Source of the DNA: Kribbella italica
Lineage (GTDB): Bacteria; Actinomycetota; Actinomycetes; Propionibacteriales; Kribbellaceae
Reading direction: 5' to 3'
Length of the DNA stretch: 64,000 nucleotides
Assembly (NCBI RefSeq): GCF_014205135.1
Contig: NZ_JACHMY010000001.1
Coordinates: 6,324,001-6,388,000, forward strand
In this document: one piece after another, positions 49,224 through 58,272 of the stretch
How positions within the stretch are numbered: position 1 is the first letter of the stretch
Layout of the letters: each line of letters begins with the position of its first letter
The notes under the pieces: model-generated
The model's input: only the letters and a program-made list of their open reading frames with translations
What the model was told of the DNA's origin: nothing
Database searches by the model: none
Position numbers and translations under genes: made by a program

Positions 49224-49742
49224 TCAGGCCGGCTGGACGACGACCCGGCGACGCGGCTCCTCGCCTTCGGACTCGCTGGTCAGGCCCGCCGCGGCGACGA
49301 CGTCGTGCACGACCTTGCGCTCGAACGGCGTCATCGGGTCGAGCCGGACCGGCTTGCCGGTCGCCTGGACGTCCTCGACGGCCTTCTTGCCGACCTTCTC
49401 CAGCTCGGCCTTGCGGTTGGCGCGGTAGTTCGATACATCGAGCATCAGCCGCGACCGCTCACCGGTCTCCCGGTAGACCGCCAGCCGGGTGAGCTCCTGC
49501 AGCGCCTCGAGCACCTTGCCGTTCTCACCGACCAGGTTGCTCAGGTCGGCACCGACGATCGACACGGCGGCACGGTCGCCGTCGATGTCCATGTCGATGT
49601 CGCCGTCCAGGTCGGCGATGTCGAGCAGCTCCTCCAGGTAGTCGGCCGCGATGTCGCTCTCGGCCTCCAGTGCCTTCAGACGCTCGTCCGCACCACTCGC
49701 GGTGGACTTCTCCGCCGACTCGTTCTGCATGCCGTCGCTCAC
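49224..49742 (-). CDS. jag: Jag/KhpB-type RNA-binding protein (KH-R3H)
   Basis: A 172-residue protein. The GTG at 49742 has GAAGGAG about 6 bases upstream; longer readings add a spurious Arg/Pro-rich segment antisense-like to the yidC tail. A KH domain (~60-105, DLSNLVGENGKVLEALQELTRLAV) is followed by an R3H domain (KPVRLDPMTPFERKVVHDVVAAAG). The acidic N-terminus (LLDIADLDGDIDMDIDGD) precedes the KH domain. KhpB proteins bind RNA and influence cell division. Position next to yidC is conserved. Confidence 0.92.
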   Translation of the reverse strand: MSDGMQNESAEKSTASGADERLKALEAESDIAADYLEELLDIADLDGDIDMDIDGDRAAVSIVGADLSNLVGENGKVLEALQELTRLAVYRETGERSRLMLDVSNYRANRKAELEKVGKKAVEDVQATGKPVRLDPMTPFERKVVHDVVAAAGLTSESEGEEPRRRVVVQPA

Positions 49743-49821
49743 GGCCACTCCTTCACGGTTCGAGATCCGCCCCACGGGGACCCGGTTCGTACAAAAGCAG
49801 GGATGTACAGCGGCCAGTGGC

Positions 49822-51045
49822 TCAGCTGTCGGTCTTGCGGGGCGTACCGCCGCCGGACTTCTTCTGCCCGGCCTTCTGCTGGGCGGTCCGCTGCGCACGG
49901 GACTTGGCGGCCGGCTGGCGCTTGCCGCCGGCCGGAGCCTTCTTCGCGGCCGGCGCCTTCTTGGCCGGGGCCGGAGAGGACGGCTGCTGACCGTTGCTCG
50001 ACGCCTTCGGCTCGTCCTGTACGCCGCTTGCGCCCGCCGCACCGGCCGACGGACCGGTCTTACGGTCGCTGCGGGACTGCCGCTTCGGCTGCTGCCGCTG
50101 GGCCGGACGACGGTCGGTCAGCGTGTCACCATCGGCCTCGTCACCGGCGAGGCCGGTGTCCTCCGGCTTGCCCGAGCGCCGGTTGTGCTCGCGCTTGCGG
50201 GCTTCCATCGCGTCGTAGGCGGGAGTGCCAGGGGCCGGGTTACGGCGGATCACGTAGAACTGCTGGCCCATCGTCCACACGTTCGAGACGAACCAGTAGA
50301 TGAGCACACCGATCGGGAAGTTGAAGCCACCGATCAGGAAGAAGATCGGGAAGACGTACAGCATGATCTTCTGCATCTGCGCCGCCTGGCCCTCGAGGGC
50401 CTCCTTCGGCATGTTCTTGCGCATCAGCTGCAGCTGGGTGATGAACATGGTGCTGGTCATCAGGATGATCAGCACGATCGCGACGGCCTTGACGTTGGTC
50501 GCGCCCTCGCCGTTGGCCTTCAGGAAGGTCTGGGAGATCTCGGCGCCGAAGATCTTCGCGTGCTGCAGCGAGGAGACGTACGGGTCCATGATGCTGGCGT
50601 GCGTCTTGCCCTTCGACGCGTAGTCCAGGACCCGGAACAGCGCCAGGAAGATCGGCGACTGGAGCAGCAGCGGAAGGCACGAGGAGAACGGGTTGGTGCC
50701 CGTGTCCTTGTACAGCTTCATCATTTCCTGACCGAGCTTCTCCCGGTCGTGGCCGTACTTCTTCTGCAGCTCCTTCATCTTCGGCTGCAGCAGCTGCATG
50801 TTCCGGCTGGAGCGGATCTGCCGGACGAACAGCGGGATCAGCAGGGTCCGGATGACGATCGTCAGGCCGGCGATCGACAGCGCCCAGGCCCAGCCGCCGT
50901 CCGGGTCCAGCACCTGCGAGAGCAGCCAGTGCCACCCCACCAGCAGTGCCGAGACAGCCCAGTAGAGCGGAGTCATGACCGTGTTGAACAGATCGACGAT
51001 CCCGTCCCACAAGGCGAGCTCGGGGATGGCCAGGGGAATGATCAC
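49822..51045 (-). CDS. yidC: membrane protein insertase YidC
   Basis: A 407-residue insertase of the Gram-positive (OxaI) type. TM regions are near 28-50, 57-75, 150-170, 215-235 and 250-270. The hydrophilic-groove Arg lies in AGLTIVIRTLLIPLFVRQ; the cytoplasmic coiled hairpin is MQLLQPKMKELQKKYGHDREKLGQEMMKLYKDTGTNPFSSCLPLLLQSPIF. Residues after ~300 form a Lys/Arg/Ala-rich tail (KRQSRSDRK, KKAPAAKKAPAGGKRQP) suited to ribosome binding. GTG start, immediately after yidD. Works with YidD and rnpA neighbours at this conserved locus. Confidence 0.96.
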   Translation of the reverse strand: MIIPLAIPELALWDGIVDLFNTVMTPLYWAVSALLVGWHWLLSQVLDPDGGWAWALSIAGLTIVIRTLLIPLFVRQIRSSRNMQLLQPKMKELQKKYGHDREKLGQEMMKLYKDTGTNPFSSCLPLLLQSPIFLALFRVLDYASKGKTHASIMDPYVSSLQHAKIFGAEISQTFLKANGEGATNVKAVAIVLIILMTSTMFITQLQLMRKNMPKEALEGQAAQMQKIMLYVFPIFFLIGGFNFPIGVLIYWFVSNVWTMGQQFYVIRRNPAPGTPAYDAMEARKREHNRRSGKPEDTGLAGDEADGDTLTDRRPAQRQQPKRQSRSDRKTGPSAGAAGASGVQDEPKASSNGQQPSSPAPAKKAPAAKKAPAGGKRQPAAKSRAQRTAQQKAGQKKSGGGTPRKTDS

Positions 51046-51357
51046 TCAGGCACCTCGCTGCACAGGCCCGGCGTCGGTCGACGATCCGGGCTGGTTGGCG
51101 GAGAGGGGCTCTCCGCGCTGGTCGACATCTGTGGGTGGAACGGGGTCGTAGCCGCCGGGGTTCCACGGGTGGCAGCGGGCGAGTCTCCTCGCCGCCAGCC
51201 AGCTACCGCGCACCGCGCCGTGCCGCTCGACCGCTTCCAGGGCGTACGCCGAACAACTGGGGTAGAACCGGCAGACCTGCCCGTACATCGGGCTGACGAC
51301 CTTCCGGTAGAGCTTGAGGAACCCGATCAGCCCGTACTTCACGGGCGAGAACGTCAT
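51046..51357 (-). CDS. yidD: membrane protein insertion efficiency factor YidD
   Basis: A 103-residue protein with the family core GFLKLYRKVVSPMYGQVCRFYPSCSAYALEAVERHGAVRGSWLAARRLARCHPWNPGGYDPVP; the Cys set and the amphipathic N-terminal helix are intact. It assists YidC-mediated insertion. The start overlaps rnpA by 4 bases and the stop abuts the yidC GTG (TGAGTG). The C-terminal ~25 residues are variable. Confidence 0.95.
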   Translation of the reverse strand: MTFSPVKYGLIGFLKLYRKVVSPMYGQVCRFYPSCSAYALEAVERHGAVRGSWLAARRLARCHPWNPGGYDPVPPTDVDQRGEPLSANQPGSSTDAGPVQRGA

Positions 51358-51731
51358 CGGGAATCCACCAGAACGCGTTTGAGCGCACCGTCCACGTCCG
51401 CGACCAGTTCGGCGTACGACGCCGTGGCCGCCGCGGGCAGCGCGCGGACGACAGTCAGACTGCCGGTAGTGAGCTCGGGGAGCCGCGACGCCAGGACGGC
51501 ACGCAGCCGGCGGTGGACACGGTTACGTACAACCGCGTTGCCCACCGCCTTGCTCACCACGAATCCGACACGAGCAGCGTCGTCCGGAGACCCGGCGACC
51601 ACGCCGGATCCGGACAGACTGTGCTGATCCAAGAAGTGCACCACCACCGCACGCCGACCAGCCCGCCGTCCCGATCGGACGGCGCGGCGGAAGTCGTCGG
51701 ACCGGCGGAGCCGGTGCGACGGGGGCAGCAC
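51354..51731 (-). CDS. rnpA: ribonuclease P protein component
   Basis: A 125-residue basic protein. The family motif is VGFVVSKAVGNAVVRNRVHRRLRAVL (the RNR box) with an N-terminal LPPSHRLRRSDDFRRAVRSGRR. It binds RNase P RNA to mature tRNA 5' ends. GTG start, 29 bases downstream of rpmH, as in most bacteria. Confidence 0.96.
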   Translation of the reverse strand: MLPPSHRLRRSDDFRRAVRSGRRAGRRAVVVHFLDQHSLSGSGVVAGSPDDAARVGFVVSKAVGNAVVRNRVHRRLRAVLASRLPELTTGSLTVVRALPAAATASYAELVADVDGALKRVLVDSR

Positions 51732-51760
51732 GAGGTGGTCACCGCGTCGGTCGGCGGACC

Positions 51761-51898
51761 TCAGGCCGCGAGGCGCTGACGGCCCTTGCCACGACGGGAG
51801 GCGAGGATGGCGCGGCCCGCGCGGGTGCGCATCCGAAGACGGAAGCCGTGCTTCTTGTGCCGACGACGGTTGTTCGGCTGGAAGGTCCGCTTGCTCAC
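51761..51898 (-). CDS. rpmH: 50S ribosomal protein L34
   Basis: A 45-residue protein beginning SKRTFQPNNRRRHKKHGFRLRMRTRAGRAILASRRGKGR, the near-invariant L34 sequence. The GTG at 51898 is chosen because the conserved protein starts there; a longer reading upstream is unrelated. First gene of the rpmH-rnpA-yidD-yidC-jag-rsmG-parA run. Confidence 0.97.
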   Translation of the reverse strand: MSKRTFQPNNRRRHKKHGFRLRMRTRAGRAILASRRGKGRQRLAA

Positions 51899-52545
51899 TG
51901 GAATGACTCCGGTTACTCGATCACGATTGTCGACAAATCCACTGGTAGATCTGCCCCATGGTGCAGGTCCTGCACACCGACCCAGAACCCAGTCAACATG
52001 ACGCCGACAAACAGACGGTCCTTGTGGAGCGCAGCACGAAACGGCCGGCTCAACGCCGACCGATCCACGGTACGTGGCGGCCTGTGGACAGGTCAAACCA
52101 GCCGTCCCCATAGTTTTCCACAGGCTTGTGGACAAAACCCACCGTCAGGGACCTGTGACTGCCTGATCGGGTCGACTACCGACCGCGACAGGCCCACCAC
52201 GACTACGCCTCGGCGTCCACCCGACACGCCGCAGGTTGCCCCCAATTTGGCGTGCATAGCCTGTGGATGACGGCTTGAAGCAGCGGGACGGGACTTGTTA
52301 GCGTCAGCCCTTCACACCAGAGGTCCCACTTTCCCCGATCGGTAACCAACCTGGTCCGCGCTTCGTTCACAACTGTGGACAACCGTGTGGACAATGAGGA
52401 AAACCCGGTTGAGGAGACCAGCGATTGCGACGTGCGGCCACCGGGCGCACCAGCAGTGGCCGGTGATCGGGACGAGGTCGCACCGGCCCGGGCAGCACAG
52501 CCCGGACGGGCCGGCCACCGCAGCGATGGATTCGGGGAGCAACGC
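51899..52545. promoter_or_regulatory. rpmH-dnaA spacer with DnaA boxes
   Basis: A 647-base divergent spacer. DnaA-box-like 9-mers: TGTGGACAG (52083), TTTTCCACA (52114), TGTGGACAA (52127), TGTGGATGA (52262), and two perfect TGTGGACAA copies 12 bases apart at 52374 and 52386. A TTGTCGACAA palindrome is at 51927-51936. The paired boxes lie ~170 bases upstream of the chosen dnaA start and probably mediate DnaA autoregulation; they may also form part of the origin. A frame from 52375 reads through to dnaA but has no ribosome site. Confidence 0.65.
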
Positions 52546-54498
52546 GTGGTCGAGGACCAGTCCGCCAGTGCGGACGGCAGGGCAGAAGTGAAGGACCTGG
52601 ACGAGGCCTGGACACGGGTGCTCGCCGGACTGCCCCCGAACCAACGGGCCTGGCTGACCAACAGCCGCCCGGTCACCCTGCACGAGAGCACCGCGATCGT
52701 CGCCGTACCGGACGACTTCACCCGCGGCCAGCTGGAGACCCGGCTGCGCCCGGACCTGGAGCGGATCCTCAGCGAGAGCTTCGGCCGGGACATCCGGATC
52801 GCGGTGACGGTCGACCCCTCGCTGGACCCGGAGCTGCGCGAGCCCGCGCCCCAGCCGGAGCCGCCCCGCCAGCAGAACCCGTTCCAGCAGCCGGCGCCGC
52901 AGTACCAGCCTCCCAACCACCAGCAGCCCAGCCACCTGCAGCCGAACCCGCAGCAGGGTCAGCAGCTCGGCCAGCACCAGCAGCAGCCGCCGGCGCACTT
53001 CCAGCCGAGCCCGCTCGGACAGAACCGGTACGAGCAGAGCCAGCTCCAGCAGAACGAGTCGTACTCGCAGCAGCAACAACAGAGCCAGCAGCCCCAGCTT
53101 CAGCACGACCAGTCCCAGCAGGCCCACTCGCAGCAGCCTCAGCAGCAGGCGCCGCAGCAGAGCCAGCCGGCGCAGAACGACGGCTCCTACCAGCCGACGA
53201 TCCAGTCCGAGCTGAGCGCGCCGGACACGATCAACCAGCAGCACTCCCAGACCCAGCAGCCGCAGAACCACCAGTCCCACGAGCAGCAGCAACAGCAGCC
53301 GGCCCACCAGCAGCAGCAACAGCCCCCGCAGCACAACCAGCAGCAGTACGCCCAGGGCAACGGCTACGGCATCGGTCACCAGCAGCAGCCGCCCAGCTCG
53401 GTCGCCCCGCCGCCGAACGGGTCCGCACTGATCGGTACGCCGACCAACGACGCCCAGGGCGAGGCGCGGCTGAACCCGAAGTACACCTTCGAGACCTTCG
53501 TCATCGGCAGCTCGAACCGGTTCGCCCACGCCGCGGCCGTCGCGGTCGCCGAGGCACCGGGCAAGGCGTACAACCCGCAGCTGATCTACGGCGACTCCGG
53601 GCTGGGCAAGACCCACCTGCTGCACGCCATCGGCCACTACGTACGCAGTCTCTACACCGGCGCGCGGGTCCGGTACGTGTCCAGCGAAGAGTTCACCAAC
53701 GACTTCATCAACGCGATCCGCGACGACAAGGCGTCCCAGTTCCAGCGCCGGTACCGCGACGTCGACGTACTGCTGATCGACGACATCCAGTTCCTGGAAG
53801 GCAAGATCCAGACCCAGGAGGAGTTCTTCCACACCTTCAACACCCTGCACAACGCGAACAAGCAGATCGTGATCAGCTCCGACCGGGCGCCGAAGCGCCT
53901 GGAGGCGCTGGAGGACCGGCTGCGCAACCGGTTCGAGTGGGGCCTGATCACCGACATCCAGCCGCCGGACCTCGAGACCCGGATCGCGATCCTGCGGAAG
54001 AAGGCGGCCACCGAGCGGCTGACCGCGCCGCCGGAGGTGCTGGAGTTCATCGCGTCGAAGGTGCAGACCAACATCCGCGAGCTCGAGGGCGCGCTGATCC
54101 GGGTCACGGCGTTCGCCAGCCTGAACCGCCAGCCGGTCGACCTGAGCCTGGCCGAGATCGTGCTGAAGGACCTGATCCCCGAGGGCAGCAAGCCCGAGGT
54201 GACGGCCAGCATGATCATGGGCCAGACCGCGTCGTACTTCGGGCTGTCGATCGACGACCTGTGCGGTTCGAGCCGCAGCCGGGTGCTGGTGACGGCCCGC
54301 CAGATCGCCATGTACCTGTGCCGCGAGCTGACCGACCTGTCGCTGCCGAAGATCGGCCAGCAGTTCGGCGGCCGCGACCACACCACCGTCATGCACGCCG
54401 AGCGGAAGATCCGCCAGCTGATGTCGGAGCGGCGCAGCGTCTTCAACCAGGTCACCGAACTGACCAACCGGATCAAGCACCAGGCCAAGCAGCAATGA
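52546..54498 (+). CDS. dnaA: chromosomal replication initiator DnaA with Gln-rich linker
   Basis: A 650-residue initiator. The GTG at 52546 has GGGGAG 5-6 bases upstream, while the upstream GTG at 52375 (57 codons longer) has none and overlaps DnaA boxes. Domain I occupies ~10-90 (LDEAWTRVLAGLPPNQRAWL). Domain II (~107-284) is extraordinarily Gln-rich, with about 70 Gln in ~170 residues. AAA+ domain III has Walker A GDSGLGKTH (~349), Walker B VLLIDDIQFLE (~406) and EGALIRVTAF. Domain IV has the box-binding GGRDHTTVMHAERKI (~608). It binds DnaA boxes and opens oriC. Confidence 0.96.
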   Translation: MVEDQSASADGRAEVKDLDEAWTRVLAGLPPNQRAWLTNSRPVTLHESTAIVAVPDDFTRGQLETRLRPDLERILSESFGRDIRIAVTVDPSLDPELREPAPQPEPPRQQNPFQQPAPQYQPPNHQQPSHLQPNPQQGQQLGQHQQQPPAHFQPSPLGQNRYEQSQLQQNESYSQQQQQSQQPQLQHDQSQQAHSQQPQQQAPQQSQPAQNDGSYQPTIQSELSAPDTINQQHSQTQQPQNHQSHEQQQQQPAHQQQQQPPQHNQQQYAQGNGYGIGHQQQPPSSVAPPPNGSALIGTPTNDAQGEARLNPKYTFETFVIGSSNRFAHAAAVAVAEAPGKAYNPQLIYGDSGLGKTHLLHAIGHYVRSLYTGARVRYVSSEEFTNDFINAIRDDKASQFQRRYRDVDVLLIDDIQFLEGKIQTQEEFFHTFNTLHNANKQIVISSDRAPKRLEALEDRLRNRFEWGLITDIQPPDLETRIAILRKKAATERLTAPPEVLEFIASKVQTNIRELEGALIRVTAFASLNRQPVDLSLAEIVLKDLIPEGSKPEVTASMIMGQTASYFGLSIDDLCGSSRSRVLVTARQIAMYLCRELTDLSLPKIGQQFGGRDHTTVMHAERKIRQLMSERRSVFNQVTELTNRIKHQAKQQ

Positions 54499-55018
54499 CC
54501 CCGCCGGCCGGGTCGCACAGCGCCGTACGAGGTCGGTACGCCGAGCGCTACGACCCGGTCACCGGGACCACACAGCCTGGGGACACAGCTGTGGATAACT
54601 GGGGGTATCCCGGTGGACGAACAGCGTTTCGTTGTGGAGGGCCTGTGGGGACAGATCTCGTCGTACCCAGGCGTCCCCAGGCAAGCCCGATTTCGTCCAC
54701 ACCCCACACACAGGGTGATTTGGCCTCTGACCTGCGATTTCGCGCCTTTTCCACACTATCCACACTTGCGAAGAACCCTATGGAATCTACAGAGGTTCCA
54801 AAGTCCACAAATGGTTCGAGCGGCCCAACCTGGGGAAAACTCCGTTTTTCGGCCCTTCACCGACCCCTCGCCTCCCGGTGCTGGGCAGTGTCGGTGGAAC
54901 CTGTCAGGCTGTCGGTGCGAGATGTGGCGAACCGCCGCGTCAAGCCCGGTGGACACCCATCACATCCGTCCGTGGCAGGATCTGCCTGGCACACAGCCGA
55001 ATCAGGAGGCACCCAGCG
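54499..55018. other. probable oriC core (dnaA-dnaN spacer)
   Basis: A 520-base gene-free spacer. It contains the perfect box TGTGGATAA (TTATCCACA reversed, 54590-54598), near-boxes TCGTCCACA (54693), TTTTCCACA (54747) directly abutting CTATCCACA (54756), and AAGTCCACA (54801). A comparatively A/T-rich stretch follows (54,770-54,865, with GGGGAAAAC and TTTTTCGG). In Streptomyces and mycobacteria oriC lies in this spacer, so this is the best origin candidate. Confidence 0.7.
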
Positions 55019-56164
55019 GTGAAGTTTCGCGTCGAGCGCGACGTACTGGCCGAATCGGTGGCCTGGGCCGCGCGCAGCTTGCCCAGCCGTCCCAGCGTCC
55101 CGATCCTCGCCGGACTTCTCGTCGAGGCCGAGGAAGGGCAGATCACCCTGTCCGGCTTCGACTACGAGACCTCCGTGCGCGTCACCGTGCCGGCCCAGGT
55201 GGCCGACACCGGCAAGTGCCTGATCTCCGGCCGGCTGGTCGCGGACATCTCCAAGAGTCTGCCGAACCAGCCCGTCGACATCGCCGTGGACGGTGCGAAG
55301 GCCCAGGTCACCTGTGGCAGCTCGCGGTTCACGCTCCAGACGCTTCCCACAGAGGAATATCCGGCTTTGCCCGACCTGCCGGCCGCCAGCGGCACCGTCC
55401 GGAGCGACGTGTTCGCCCAGGCGGTCGCCCAGGTGGTCACCGCGGCCGGGCGTGAGGACACGCTTCCGGTGCTGACCGGTGTCCGGGTCGAGATCGAGGG
55501 CTCCACGATCTCCCTGCTGGCCACCGACCGCTACCGGCTGGCGATCCGCGAGCTGGAGTGGAACCCGCAGTCCCCCGACGCGTCGGCCGCCGCGCTGATC
55601 CCGGCCCGGGTGCTGTCGGAGACCGCGAAGGCGATGACCGGCACCGACATCATCGTGTCGCTGGCGGCCCCCGGCAGCGGCGACGGCATCGTCGGCTTCG
55701 AGGGCGAGGTCTCCGGTGGCAACCGGCGGGCCACCACCCGGCTGCTCGACGGCGAGTTCCCGAAGGTCCGCGGCATCATCCCGACCGACTCCGCGATCGC
55801 CACCCGGGTCCGGCTCGACACCGCGACCCTGGTCGAGGCGGTCAAGCGCGTCGCCCTGGTCGCGGAGCGCAACGCGCCGGTCCGGCTGACGTTCTCCGAG
55901 GACTCGGTGACGCTCGACGCCGGCAGCGGTGACGAGGCGCAGGCGTCGGAGTCGATCGAGGCGCGCGTGGTCGGCGAGCCGGTCACGGTCGGCTTCAACC
56001 CGACGTACCTGCTGGACGGTCTGAACGCGATCGGAACACCGGTGGCCCATCTGGCGTTCACCCAAGCGACGAAGCCGGCCGAGCTGACCGGGGTCAGGGA
56101 CTTCGACGGCGACCCGATCAGCGAGTTCCGGTACGTCCTGATGCCGGTCCGCCTGAACAGCTGA
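55019..56164 (+). CDS. dnaN: DNA polymerase III beta sliding clamp
   Basis: A 381-residue clamp. The GTG at 55019 has AGGAGG 9 bases upstream and begins the conserved KFRVERDVLAESVAWAARSLPSRPSVPILAGLLVEAE. Three clamp repeats follow, with FDYETSVRVTVPAQV, AAGREDTLPVLTGVRVEIEG, ATDRYRLAIRELEW, GFNPTYLLDGL and the C-terminal YVLMPVRL peptide-binding edge. It tethers polymerase to DNA. Confidence 0.97.
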   Translation: MKFRVERDVLAESVAWAARSLPSRPSVPILAGLLVEAEEGQITLSGFDYETSVRVTVPAQVADTGKCLISGRLVADISKSLPNQPVDIAVDGAKAQVTCGSSRFTLQTLPTEEYPALPDLPAASGTVRSDVFAQAVAQVVTAAGREDTLPVLTGVRVEIEGSTISLLATDRYRLAIRELEWNPQSPDASAAALIPARVLSETAKAMTGTDIIVSLAAPGSGDGIVGFEGEVSGGNRRATTRLLDGEFPKVRGIIPTDSAIATRVRLDTATLVEAVKRVALVAERNAPVRLTFSEDSVTLDAGSGDEAQASESIEARVVGEPVTVGFNPTYLLDGLNAIGTPVAHLAFTQATKPAELTGVRDFDGDPISEFRYVLMPVRLNS

Positions 56165-56213
56165 CCAGCAGCAGTCCAGGCGGGAAAAGCCAACAGAACA
56201 AGGGGATTTCACG

Positions 56214-57131
56214 ATGGAGCTCGGGCTTGTCGGTCTCGGCAAGATGGGCGGCAACATGCGCCAGCGGATCCGCAACGCGGGACACACGGTGATCGGCCTG
56301 GACCACAACCAGGAGATCTCCGACGCCAAGGACACCGCCGACCTGATCGGCAAGCTGACCGCCGGCGATCAGCCGAAGATCGTCTGGGTGATGGTGCCGG
56401 TCCAGGCCATCGACCCGGTGATCACCGAGCTCGCCGATCTGCTCTCCCCGGGTGACATCGTGATCGACGGCGGCAACAGCCGCTGGACCGACGACACCCG
56501 CCGGGCCGCGCAGCTGGCCGAGAAGGGCATCCAGTTCGTCGACTGCGGTGTCTCCGGCGGCGTCTGGGGCCTGGAGAACGGCTACGCCCTGATGGTCGGC
56601 GGAGAGTCCGAGACGATCGCCACGCTGATGCCGATCTTCGAGGCGCTCAAGCCCGAGGGTGACTTCGGCTTCGTGCACGCCGGCAAGGTCGGCGCCGGGC
56701 ACTTCACCAAGATGGTCCACAACGGCATCGAGTACGCGATCATGCAGGCGTACGCCGAGGGCTTCGAGCTGCTCGAGGCGGCCGACATCGTCGAGAGCGT
56801 GCCGGAGGCGTTCGACTCCTGGCGCGAGGGCACCGTGATCCGGTCCTGGCTGCTCGACCTGATGGTCAACGCGCTCAAGGAAGACACCCACCTGGACAAG
56901 ATCCGCGGGTACGCCGACGACTCCGGCGAGGGCCGGTGGACCGTCGAGGCCGCGATCGACCACGCCGTCCCGGTGCCGGCGATCGCCGCGTCGCTGTTCG
57001 CGCGGTTCGCGTCCCGGCAGGACGACTCCCCGGCGATGAAGGCGATCGCCGCCATGCGCAACCAGTTCGGCGGGCACGCGGTGAAGGGCGCCGAGGACCC
57101 GTCGTACGCGACGCCTCCGATCAAGCACTGA
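56214..57131 (+). CDS. gnd: 6-phosphogluconate dehydrogenase (decarboxylating), short type
   Basis: A 305-residue enzyme of the short bacterial Gnd class, usually NAD-linked. The nucleotide motif is GLVGLGKMGGNMRQRI; catalysis uses Lys and Glu/Asn in VDCGVSGGVWGLENGYALMVGG and the GHFTKMVHNGIEYAIMQAYAEGFELL helix. The C-terminal helical domain ends with RNQFGGHAVK. It converts 6-phosphogluconate to ribulose 5-phosphate. Insertion between dnaN and recF is characteristic of Streptomyces-type actinomycetes. Confidence 0.95.
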   Translation: MELGLVGLGKMGGNMRQRIRNAGHTVIGLDHNQEISDAKDTADLIGKLTAGDQPKIVWVMVPVQAIDPVITELADLLSPGDIVIDGGNSRWTDDTRRAAQLAEKGIQFVDCGVSGGVWGLENGYALMVGGESETIATLMPIFEALKPEGDFGFVHAGKVGAGHFTKMVHNGIEYAIMQAYAEGFELLEAADIVESVPEAFDSWREGTVIRSWLLDLMVNALKEDTHLDKIRGYADDSGEGRWTVEAAIDHAVPVPAIAASLFARFASRQDDSPAMKAIAAMRNQFGGHAVKGAEDPSYATPPIKH

Positions 57132-57132
57132 G

Positions 57133-58272
57133 GTGTACGTCACCGCCCTGGGACTCGTCGACTTCCGGTCGTACCAGCAGGCGGAGGTCGAGCTCTCCCC
57201 GGGCGTGACGGCCTTCGTCGGTCCGAACGGCCACGGCAAGACCAACCTGGTCGAGGCGATCCACTACACCGCGACGCTCGGTTCGCACCGGGTCGCGACC
57301 GACACACCGTTGGTCCGGGCCGGCGCGTCCCGCGCGATCGTGCGGACCGAGGTCCGCGACGAGTACGAGCGTGACGTCGTGGTCGAGCTGGAAATCAATC
57401 CTGGGAAGGCAAACCGGGCGCGGATCAACCGATCGCCGGTCCCCCGGCCCCGGGAAGTGCTCGGTCTGCTCCGGACGGTGCTGTTCGCGCCGGAGGATCT
57501 CGCGCTGGTGAAGGGCGACCCGTCCGAGCGGCGCCGGTTCCTGGACGAGCTGCTCACCCTCCGGGCACCGCGGATGGCCGGCGTCCGGCAGGACTACGAC
57601 CGGGTGCTCAAGCAACGGAACTCGTTGCTGCGCAGCGCCCAGATGGCCCGTCGGCAGAACCGCTCGTCCGCCGCTGAAGGGCAGCTGCGCACGCTCGAGG
57701 TGTGGGACTCCAACCTCGCGCGGACCGGCTCGGAGTTGCTCGCCACGCGGCTGGAGCTGCTGGAATCCCTGCGCCCGTTGGTCTCCAGCGGGTACGACGC
57801 CGTTGCCCGAGGCAAGGGTGATGCGCGGCTGGAGTACAAGTCGTCGGTCCCGCTCGAGCCCGGGATGCGGTCGCGCGAGCAGCTGGCCGAGGCGTTGCTG
57901 GCCGCCGTACGGGACAAGCGGCAGGACGAGCTCGACCGGGGTGTCTCGCTGGTCGGCCCGCATCGCGACGACGTGCTGCTCGGGCTCGGGGACTTGCCCG
58001 CGAAGGGGTACGCGAGTCACGGTGAGTCCTGGTCGTTCGCGCTCGCGCTGCGGCTGGCGTCGTACGAGCTGCTGCGGGCGGACGGAGGTGAGCCGGTGCT
58101 GATCCTGGACGACGTGTTCGCCGAGCTCGACTCCCAGCGCCGCGACCGGCTGGCCGAGCTGGTCGCGCCGGCGCGGCAGGTGCTGGTCACCGCGGCGGTC
58201 GGCGACGACGTACCGGGTGAGCTGTCCGGCGTACGGTTCGCGGTCGGGGACGGGTCGGTCACCCGTGCCTGA
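57133..58272 (+). CDS. recF: DNA repair and replication protein RecF
   Basis: A 379-residue SMC-like ATPase. GTG start one base after the gnd stop. It has YVTALGLVDFRSYQQAEVELSPGVTAFVGPNGHGKTNLVEAI (Walker A), signature-like helix residues in the middle, and LILDDVFAELDSQRRDRLAELV (Walker B and D-loop). It loads RecA at gaps with RecOR. It overlaps the DUF721 gene by 8 bases. Confidence 0.96.
   Translation: MYVTALGLVDFRSYQQAEVELSPGVTAFVGPNGHGKTNLVEAIHYTATLGSHRVATDTPLVRAGASRAIVRTEVRDEYERDVVVELEINPGKANRARINRSPVPRPREVLGLLRTVLFAPEDLALVKGDPSERRRFLDELLTLRAPRMAGVRQDYDRVLKQRNSLLRSAQMARRQNRSSAAEGQLRTLEVWDSNLARTGSELLATRLELLESLRPLVSSGYDAVARGKGDARLEYKSSVPLEPGMRSREQLAEALLAAVRDKRQDELDRGVSLVGPHRDDVLLGLGDLPAKGYASHGESWSFALALRLASYELLRADGGEPVLILDDVFAELDSQRRDRLAELVAPARQVLVTAAVGDDVPGELSGVRFAVGDGSVTRA

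Noticed and set aside
52312..54495. 727-codon minus-strand frame opposite dnaA, Leu/Arg/Val-rich
   Set aside because: It mirrors the CAG-rich linker and conserved dnaA sequence; no family and no ribosome site.
55023..55036. GTTTCGCGTCGAGC resembling parS at the start of dnaN
   Set aside because: Breaks the palindrome at three positions and encodes the conserved KFRVERD start of the clamp.
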